Below, piece after piece: positions 1 through 5,077 of a stretch of 5,077 bases of DNA. The stretch spans positions 1-5,077 of the forward strand of contig SLHZ01000284.1 in NCBI GenBank assembly GCA_007135895.1. Reading direction: 5' to 3'. The translations under genes were made by a program, and so were the position numbers. The notes beneath the pieces are model-generated. The model did not search any database, was not told where the DNA came from, and saw only the letters and a list, made by a program, of their open reading frames with translations. The DNA comes from Balneolales bacterium. Its GTDB lineage: Bacteria; Bacteroidota; Rhodothermia; Balneolales; Natronogracilivirgulaceae. Within the stretch, counting starts at the first letter, position 1; each line of letters opens with the position of its first letter.

Positions 1-1
1 C

Positions 2-1705
2 AGCGCCAAAGAGGGATCCGCGGGTGTTGTGGCAGCCGGTCATGAATGCACGGCCCGGGCCGCTGCCGAGATTCTGGAAGATGGAGGCAACGCTTTTGAT
101 GCCGCTGTGGCTGCTCATCTGGCCGCTTGTGTCTCCGAACCCGTTTTGTCGTCTTTGGCGGGTGGGGGATTTCTGATGGCCCAGACCAGTGAAGGCCGGC
201 AGGTTCTCTATGATTTTTTCTGTCAGACACCCCTGCAACACCGACCCGATGGAAATATCGAATTCTACCCCATAATGGCCGATTTCGGGGAGACGCGCCA
301 GGAGTTCCACATCGGCATGGGCTCGTTTGCCACACCCGGCACCGTGAGCGGACTTTTTGCGGTGCATCGCGAGCTGTGTACCCTTCCCATGCAACGACTG
401 ATTGAACCCGCTGTCCGTCTTGCCCGTGAGGGAGTGGTCACCAACCGGTTTCAGGCCTATATCTTCGACATTGTGAGTCCCGTTTATCGCTCCAGGCCGG
501 AAACACGGGACTACTATGGAAGTACGAAGCGACCGGGCGAACTGATCCTGGAAGGTGACTTGCTCAGACAACCCGAACTGGCCGATACCATGGAGGCTCT
601 TGCCCGCGAAGGGGAGGTCCTGTTCCGGCAGGGCGAGATCGCCCGCATGATCGTTCAAATGAGCAGGGATCATGGTGGTCACGTGACGATGGACGACCTC
701 ATGCAGTACCGGGTCGAGCAGCGGGAGCCGCTCCGGACCGTATTCAACAGTCATGAACTGATAATCAATCCGGTCCCGAGTTCCGGCGGTCTGCTTATAG
801 CCTTCGCCCTGAAGTTGCTCGAAAGAGCCGGCGAAGCAGAAGACGCATTCGGATCGGCCGTCCACCTGATGCAGATGGCTCATGCCCAGGAACTGACCTC
901 TCAGGCCCGTCCACGCCTTTTTGACAACGAAAACCAGGAAACACCGGATTTTCTTCCGGGAGACAGCCCTTTACTTTCGGAATACCGGACATTGCTGGAT
1001 CAGCGTACCCGTTTCACCCGGGGGACCACCCATATCAGTATCATGGACAACCGGGGCAATACCGCCAGTCTGACCACCAGCAACGGCGAAGGGTGTGGAC
1101 ACATGGTCCCCGGAACCGGTATCATCCTCAACAACATGCTGGGTGAAGAGGATCTTCATCCGAATGGTTTTGACAACTGGAACACCAATGTGCGCATTGC
1201 CTCGATGATGGCGCCGGCGATTCTGAACCTGTCGGATTCCTCCGTTGTAGCTCTCGGATCCGGCGGCTCCAATCGTCTGCGAACCGCCATCCTGCAGGTT
1301 ATATGGAATCTGACCCGGTACCGGATGACCCTGGAAGAAGCGGTGAAAAGTCCGCGGATCCATTGCGAAAACGGGCATTTATCGATCGAAGAAGGATATC
1401 GCCCGGAATCACTTGCGCCTTTGCTTGAGCACTGGCCGGATCATAAAATCTGGAGAGGTCAAAATCTCTTTTTTGGCGGGACGCATGCCGTTCAGCGACT
1501 TCCGGACTGTCTGCCAACCGGTTTGCCGGACTCTCAATCGGATAGCCCGATGGATCGTTTGCCGGGCTGTCGGTCGGGCCGTCTGCCAGATGATCAGTCG
1601 GATCGCTTGCCAGACTATAAGCCGGATCGTCTGATCGGTGCGGGAGATCCCCGCCGCGGTGGAAACAGCTTGCGAATATGCGGTGGAAACAGCTTGCGAG
1701 TATAA
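2..1705 (+). CDS. ggt: Gamma-glutamyltransferase-like Ntn hydrolase (5' partial)
   Basis: Gamma-glutamyltranspeptidase family: self-cleaving hydrolases that break gamma-glutamyl bonds (glutathione and related peptides) and may transfer the glutamyl group. Residues are numbered from the GTG at 29. The frame is open back to base 2 and the N-terminal motif GVVAAGHE (valines encoded at 26-31) already lies at the edge, so the true start is probably just upstream of the window. Visible hallmarks are GGNAFDAAVAAH (about 19-30), the autocleavage and nucleophile motif G332-T333-T334-H335 with T333 the expected catalytic Thr, SNGEG (351-355), PGTGIILNN (361-369), S392 before MMAP, and GSGGSNR (410-416). 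The C-terminal GAGDPRRGG (537-545) follows HAVQR (ending R490) only after an unusual repetitive insertion of about 40 residues, and the last 16 codons are a duplication. The region before PGTVSGL reads FFCQTP rather than the E. coli-type REMAP motif, pointing to a divergent subgroup. No signal peptide is visible, but the N terminus is incomplete. The family is secure; the substrate is unknown. Confidence 0.93.
   Translation, partial: SAKEGSAGVVAAGHECTARAAAEILEDGGNAFDAAVAAHLAACVSEPVLSSLAGGGFLMAQTSEGRQVLYDFFCQTPLQHRPDGNIEFYPIMADFGETRQEFHIGMGSFATPGTVSGLFAVHRELCTLPMQRLIEPAVRLAREGVVTNRFQAYIFDIVSPVYRSRPETRDYYGSTKRPGELILEGDLLRQPELADTMEALAREGEVLFRQGEIARMIVQMSRDHGGHVTMDDLMQYRVEQREPLRTVFNSHELIINPVPSSGGLLIAFALKLLERAGEAEDAFGSAVHLMQMAHAQELTSQARPRLFDNENQETPDFLPGDSPLLSEYRTLLDQRTRFTRGTTHISIMDNRGNTASLTTSNGEGCGHMVPGTGIILNNMLGEEDLHPNGFDNWNTNVRIASMMAPAILNLSDSSVVALGSGGSNRLRTAILQVIWNLTRYRMTLEEAVKSPRIHCENGHLSIEEGYRPESLAPLLEHWPDHKIWRGQNLFFGGTHAVQRLPDCLPTGLPDSQSDSPMDRLPGCRSGRLPDDQSDRLPDYKPDRLIGAGDPRRGGNSLRICGGNSLRV
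1496..1627 (+). repeat. Degenerate 24-bp (8-codon) tandem repeat inside the transferase gene
   Basis: Five 24-base units start at 1496, 1520, 1556, 1580 and 1604, with a 12-base half unit at 1544-1555. They encode RLPDCLPT, GLPDSQSD, (SPMD), RLPGCRSG, RLPDDQSD and RLPDYKPD. The pattern then runs into RLIGAGD, where the conserved family C terminus resumes. By hand, the last two units match at 18 of 24 bases, so the array is diverged but clearly periodic. All units keep the reading frame. It lies between two conserved family motifs, HAVQR and GAGDPRRGG, which are normally only a few residues apart. It probably forms a polar, flexible surface loop. Confidence 0.87.
1657..1704 (+). repeat. 24-bp tandem duplication at the 3' end of the transferase gene
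   Basis: Bases 1657-1680 and 1681-1704 are two adjacent copies of a 24-base unit beginning cggtggaaacagcttgcga, differing at two positions (the 20th and 24th). They encode GGNSLRI-C followed by GGNSLRV and the stop. The GG of the first copy is the end of the conserved GAGDPRRGG motif, so the second copy is an appended tail. The high identity suggests a recent slippage event. Confidence 0.92.
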
Positions 1706-1772
1706 GGATGACGTTTCCGGTATTGCTTATGAATAATCACTATTTTGGCACATCTGTCACCACTTCTTGTTT

Positions 1773-3233
1773 ATGAATCGTCATTTCTTGCAGGTTTATC
1801 ACCGCTTTTTTCCGATGAAATGCCATTATCTGCCTTGGAGTCGCCTTTTTCTGCTGGTCTCCTTTCTACTTCTGTTACCTGGTCTGGTCAATTGCTCCGA
1901 CAGTGTATCGGTTCAGGATCCCGATGCCATTGAACCTGGCATGATCGTTATCAATGAATTCATGGTCATTCAGGAGCAGACCCTGGCCGATCCGGATTTC
2001 GGAGAGTTCAGTGGCTGGATTGAGCTGCACAACCGTCGCCGGCATGATGTGGAACTGGATGGATGGGCCCTGACGGTCGAAGCGGCTGGCTCCCCCGATT
2101 CCCGGCCAAATGAAGGCGCCGGTGTGGAAAGAATTCCCGAAAGCGGCGTGATGAGTGAGCGTGGAATGACCTGTGTTATGGAAGAAACCGATGTTGTGAC
2201 GCACCGGCATGTTTTTACGGATGGTGTCGTAATCGGACCGGATGAGTACCTGTTGGTCTGGATGGACGGGCAGGAGATAACTGGCGAGGGCTTGCATGCC
2301 GGTTTCCAGTTACCAGTGCAGGGTGGGCGCATTCTGCTGGAAGGTCCTGAGAGGGTTTCAGGTCTTCTTATCGACTCGCTTTCCTATGACCGTCATGACG
2401 TGGCACCGGATATCTCCATGGGCCGGTATCTATTTGGTGGCAATGGTCATCCCGGTTTTCTGCTTCCCATGACGAAGCCTACTCCGGGTGAACCGAATCG
2501 TCTGAAGGCGCTGCGGCAGCTCAATTCGTTTCCGTTGCAAATACCCGATCCGTCGGGTCTGGCAGCCGATCATACAGGACGCTATTTATGGTCGGTCAGC
2601 GACGATCCGGGACGTGGCATATACAAATTGAACCGCACCGGTGAAATCGTGCTGATTCTGCAGGTCGGTGGAGATGACATGGAGGGCATTGCCCAGCACC
2701 CTGTCGATCTGACACTATGGGTGGTCGAAGAGCGGCTTCGTGAAGTGGTTCAGTTTGACACGCTCGGCAACGAATTGCGCCGCATGTCTGTTCCGGTCGA
2801 AAGAAGAAGAGATAATGACGGTCTTGAAGGCATTACCATCAACCCGGTGAACAACCACCTCTTTGTGGTCAATGAAAAGAACCCACGGGTGTTTATGGAA
2901 ATAGATCCGGAGCGAATACCGGGGGAACAAATCATTCGATATATTCCCATGAACTTTGGCGCACCAGAAAACGCCCCGGGCCTGGATCTTTCCGGCCTGC
3001 ATTACGATCCCGACAGGGAACTTCTCTGGATGGTGAGTGATGAGGCGAGAGCCGTATTTATACTGGACCGTCTGGGCAGGCCATTGGCCGTGTTTGATGC
3101 TGATGTCCGGGATCTGGAAGGAATTGCAATCTTCCCCTCTGAAAAGAAGATCTGGCTGGTCAGCGATGCACTTCGGAGACTGTATGTCTATGATATGCCC
3201 GATCCCCTGCGTCACCTCAATCCATCACACTGA
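1773..3233 (+). CDS. Lamin tail domain / SdiA-regulated beta-propeller lipoprotein
   Basis: Predicted secreted lipoprotein with two parts. Residues are counted from a TTG at 1767. A hydrophobic stretch (about 27-42) ends in LVNC with Cys43, a lipobox with an atypical Asn at -1. Residues about 58-244 match a lamin tail domain: INEF (62-65), WIELHNR (84-90), LDGWALT, DEYLLVWMDG (159-168), a late ID-SLSYD strand and the closing PTPGEPN. A stretch of about 45 residues (105-150) looks longer than usual. Residues about 252-478 match the SdiA-regulated (YjiK-like) propeller: recurring strands LWSVSDD, LWVVEER, LFVVNEK, LWMVSDE and IWLVSDA, and three EGI motifs near 306, 354 and 451. The biochemical role is unknown; related propellers are often linked to binding or esterase-like activity. 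The start is uncertain: ATG 1773 is chosen, while ATG 1815 would give a compact 27-residue signal beginning MKCHYLPW. No Shine-Dalgarno is seen at any candidate. The gap to the upstream gene is short, so cotranscription is possible. Confidence 0.85.
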   Translation: MNRHFLQVYHRFFPMKCHYLPWSRLFLLVSFLLLLPGLVNCSDSVSVQDPDAIEPGMIVINEFMVIQEQTLADPDFGEFSGWIELHNRRRHDVELDGWALTVEAAGSPDSRPNEGAGVERIPESGVMSERGMTCVMEETDVVTHRHVFTDGVVIGPDEYLLVWMDGQEITGEGLHAGFQLPVQGGRILLEGPERVSGLLIDSLSYDRHDVAPDISMGRYLFGGNGHPGFLLPMTKPTPGEPNRLKALRQLNSFPLQIPDPSGLAADHTGRYLWSVSDDPGRGIYKLNRTGEIVLILQVGGDDMEGIAQHPVDLTLWVVEERLREVVQFDTLGNELRRMSVPVERRRDNDGLEGITINPVNNHLFVVNEKNPRVFMEIDPERIPGEQIIRYIPMNFGAPENAPGLDLSGLHYDPDRELLWMVSDEARAVFILDRLGRPLAVFDADVRDLEGIAIFPSEKKIWLVSDALRRLYVYDMPDPLRHLNPSH

Positions 3234-3275
3234 TTACCAATTGCGTTACAGGATCTTAAAACTCATCATGGTCCA

Positions 3276-3400
3276 TCAATTTTGTTTCAAATGATCCTTC
3301 AAGTATTCCTTCAAATGATCCTTCAAGTATTGATTCAAATGATCCTTCAAGTATTGATTCAGTGTTCTTTCAAATGCTCAAGTATTGATTCAATTGTTTC
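3276..3400 (+). repeat. Imperfect direct repeats flanking the 24-bp array
   Basis: TCAATTTTGTTTC at 3276-3288 and TCAATTGTTTC at 3390-3400 bracket the array and differ only by a 2-base gap. They could be the edges of an older, longer duplicated segment, or the ends of an ancestral unit in which the 24-bp copies later expanded. In AT-rich DNA a chance match of 11 bases at exactly the array borders is unlikely but not excluded. Confidence 0.5.
3287..3389 (+). repeat. Intergenic 24-bp tandem repeat array
   Basis: Units lie at 3287-3310, 3311-3334 and 3335-3358. Units 2 and 3 are identical and unit 1 differs only in its last three bases (cct for gat). A degenerate fourth unit follows at 3359-3389: 11 diverged bases (3359-3369), then a copy of the unit lacking four bases (3370-3389). 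The unit core is tcaaatgatccttcaag. Each gat-ending unit carries small dyads, TCAA-gta-TTGA and TTGA-t-TCAA across the junction. The array occupies half of the 207-base AT-rich gap between the lipoprotein stop and the peptidase start and ends about 50 bases before the latter. The gap shows no convincing terminator, tRNA or strong promoter. There are no spacers, so it is not a CRISPR. Confidence 0.95.
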
Positions 3401-3440
3401 TTTAACAACCCGTTAGAATTCTTCCAAAATTACTAAGTCT

Positions 3441-5077
3441 ATGAACAGAGCGATAGCAAACCTACCCCGGATGACAACTTCTACCGCCGTGCCTTTCAAT
3501 GTGTGGAATCCGCTCCTTGTCGTCGTATTCTTAACGATGGCACTCGGTTCCTGCGCTCCCGTGGAGCCTCTTGGTGAGTCCGCGTCATGGGCCTCACCGG
3601 ATGCAGAAACTGGTACGTTTCATGTGACGGAAGAAGACTATGCCCGGGCGGAAAGCATGATTAGCCGCAACCTGAGATCCCATTGGCTGTACAGTGGGGT
3701 CCGCCCGCAGTGGATGGATGATGACCGTTTCTGGTACCGGATACGGACCTCCGAGGGATACCGTTTCTACACGGTGGACCCGGTCCGTGCGGAGAAGACC
3801 CCTTCGTTCGACCATGAGATCCTGGCCGATACGTTGAGCGTATTGCTGGAGAAGGAGATTTCACCCGGCACCCTGCCTTTTACCCGGTTTGAATACCTTG
3901 AGGACGGCAAATTCATCCGGTTTGAAGCGGATGATCTTTTTTGGGAATGCGAACGGGAAACCTTTGACTGCCGTTTGTCTGATGCGCCAGAAATACCGGA
4001 AAACAGCGTTCTTTCTCCTGACCGCCGGTGGGCGGCGTATCTGAAAGATCACAATCTGTGGGTCCGGGATCTGGAAAATGGAGAAGACCTGGCCCTGACA
4101 ACCGTTGGAGTGGAAGGCTACGGGTTCGCGACTAACTCCCAGGGCTGGTTCCAGTCCGACCGCCCGGTTCTGAACTGGTCCCCGGATTCGCGCAAAATCG
4201 CTACTTATCGCCTGGATGAACGAGGTGTCGAGGATATGCATCTGCTTGAGACGGCGGAAGATCGTCCCATTCTGCACTCCTGGCCCTATGCCCTGCCGGG
4301 GGATACCCTGGTGCCCATGCTTGAAAGGGTTGTTCTCGATATCGGGAGCCGGACCAAGATCTGGCTGGATGTCAAGCCGTCACACCAGCGCACATCCAAC
4401 TGCTGCGGACTGGAGCGGGACGGCCAGTGGACCGATATTCACTGGAGTGAGGATGCTTCACAGATGGCCTTTGTGACGACCTCGCGTGACTACCGGGAGG
4501 TAAACCTCTATATCGCCGATACGCAAACCGGGGATGTACGGCATGTTTTCAGTGAGTCGGCCCGGACTTTTTTTGAGTCGAATCTGAGTTCGCGCGGACA
4601 TCCCAACTGGCGTGTCTGGTTTGATTCCGATCGTTTTTTCTGGTTCTCGCGCCGTGACGAATGGGGGCATCTTTATTTTCACCGGCTCTCCGATGGTGAA
4701 GAAATCAGCCGGATCACATCGGGTTCCTGGAACGTGCTCGATCTGCTGCATGACGATGAGCAGAGCGGCTCACTCTGGTTCACGGCTGTTGGCAAAGAGG
4801 AGGGTCGTGATCCGTACCGCGAACATCTCTACCGTCTGGATCCCTCTTCCGGAGGCGGATATCAGGATGCCGTGATCCGGCTGCTCACACCACAAGATGC
4901 CCATCATGCGGTATCCATGTCCCCGTCGGGAAGCTATTTCACCGGTGAGTACTCCGGTTTTCAGGAACCATCGGTTACCGTGCTGTACCGGGCCGACGGA
5001 ACGAAGATCATGACGCTGGAGCGAGCCGATATATCCGGCATCAATGAGGCCGGATGGATTCCGCCCGAGCCCTTTAC
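3441..5077 (+). CDS. S9 family peptidase, DPP IV N-terminal domain lipoprotein (3' partial)
   Basis: The frame is open from ATG 3441 to the window edge (545 complete codons) without a stop. The N terminus MNRAIANLPR is followed by a hydrophobic segment (about 22-35) and the lipobox LGSC with Cys38, so the product is predicted to be a lipid-anchored envelope protein. The rest matches the dipeptidyl-peptidase IV N-terminal beta-propeller: NWSPDSRKIATYRLDERGV (245-263), the PGDTLVP segment (286-292), IHWSEDASQMAFV and SRRDEWGHLY (403-412), with further propeller strands up to the edge. Family members remove N-terminal dipeptides, often after Pro or Ala, with a C-terminal alpha/beta-hydrolase Ser-Asp-His triad. 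That domain is outside the window, so activity cannot be judged here. A second ATG at 3471 would drop both arginines ahead of the hydrophobic core, so 3441 is preferred. No Shine-Dalgarno is seen. The 24-bp repeat array lies shortly upstream and may affect expression. Pairing with the gamma-glutamyltransferase fits peptide use, but a shared operon is not shown. Confidence 0.9.
   Translation, partial: MNRAIANLPRMTTSTAVPFNVWNPLLVVVFLTMALGSCAPVEPLGESASWASPDAETGTFHVTEEDYARAESMISRNLRSHWLYSGVRPQWMDDDRFWYRIRTSEGYRFYTVDPVRAEKTPSFDHEILADTLSVLLEKEISPGTLPFTRFEYLEDGKFIRFEADDLFWECERETFDCRLSDAPEIPENSVLSPDRRWAAYLKDHNLWVRDLENGEDLALTTVGVEGYGFATNSQGWFQSDRPVLNWSPDSRKIATYRLDERGVEDMHLLETAEDRPILHSWPYALPGDTLVPMLERVVLDIGSRTKIWLDVKPSHQRTSNCCGLERDGQWTDIHWSEDASQMAFVTTSRDYREVNLYIADTQTGDVRHVFSESARTFFESNLSSRGHPNWRVWFDSDRFFWFSRRDEWGHLYFHRLSDGEEISRITSGSWNVLDLLHDDEQSGSLWFTAVGKEEGRDPYREHLYRLDPSSGGGYQDAVIRLLTPQDAHHAVSMSPSGSYFTGEYSGFQEPSVTVLYRADGTKIMTLERADISGINEAGWIPPEPF

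Noticed and set aside
971..1378. Antisense open frame of 135 codons within the transferase gene
   Set aside because: It lies wholly inside a gene with clear family motifs, and its translation shows no recognisable domain. It is a codon-bias shadow.
1723..1748. Possible promoter: TTG at 1723 and TATTTTGG at 1741
   Set aside because: It only loosely resembles the Bacteroidota TTG / TAnnTTTG pattern, is one base short in the -7 element, and the spacing is short. Such matches are common in AT-rich DNA.
1773..1856. Two 42-base segments at the start of the lipoprotein gene that look like a duplication (MNRHFL and MKCHYL)
   Set aside because: Hand alignment gives only a little over half identity, expected from similar basic-hydrophobic signal composition.
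1875..2297. Antisense open frame of 140 codons opposite the lipoprotein gene
   Set aside because: The sense strand here encodes the signal peptide and lamin tail motifs; the antisense product shows no recognisable motif.
3287..3389. CRISPR array
   Set aside because: The units are directly adjacent with no unique spacers, and there are no cas genes nearby.
3394..3419. Possible promoter: TTGTTT and TAGAAT before the peptidase gene
   Set aside because: The two boxes are individually fair but separated by only 14 bases, too short for a standard sigma-70 promoter.
3861..4277. Antisense open frame of 138 codons opposite the peptidase gene
   Set aside because: The sense frame is continuous and matches the DPP IV propeller, so this is a shadow.

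Overview
The window reads as ordinary chromosomal DNA of a free-living Gram-negative bacterium. The likely affiliation is the Bacteroidota/Balneolota/Rhodothermota side of the tree. The hints are two lipoprotein signal peptides, a lamin-tail-domain lipoprotein, starts without a recognisable Shine-Dalgarno sequence, and moderately GC-rich genes separated by AT-rich gaps. This placement is an inference, not a proof.

Layout (all genes on the + strand): (1) bases 2-1705 hold a gamma-glutamyltransferase-like Ntn hydrolase cut at its 5' end by the window edge. (2) After a 67-base gap, 1773-3233 encode a predicted lipoprotein that joins a lamin tail domain to an SdiA-regulated/YjiK-type beta-propeller. 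(3) A 207-base AT-rich gap (3234-3440) carries a young 24-bp tandem repeat array. (4) From 3441 to the right edge runs the N-terminal part of an S9 (dipeptidyl-peptidase IV type) lipoprotein peptidase. Its beta-propeller is present, and its catalytic domain lies beyond the window.

Two of the three genes act on peptides: gamma-glutamyl bond cleavage and (by family) removal of N-terminal dipeptides. A link to peptide scavenging at the cell surface or in the periplasm is plausible. The gaps are wide enough that a single operon is not shown.

The most notable signal is repeated 24-bp tandem duplication. A degenerate 8-codon repeat is inserted in frame in the C-terminal loop of the transferase, a 24-bp duplication forms its last 16 codons, and three almost identical 24-bp units sit in the gap before the peptidase gene. 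I see no CRISPR array, transposase, tRNA, rRNA or defence system, and no convincing evidence of an undescribed multi-gene system.
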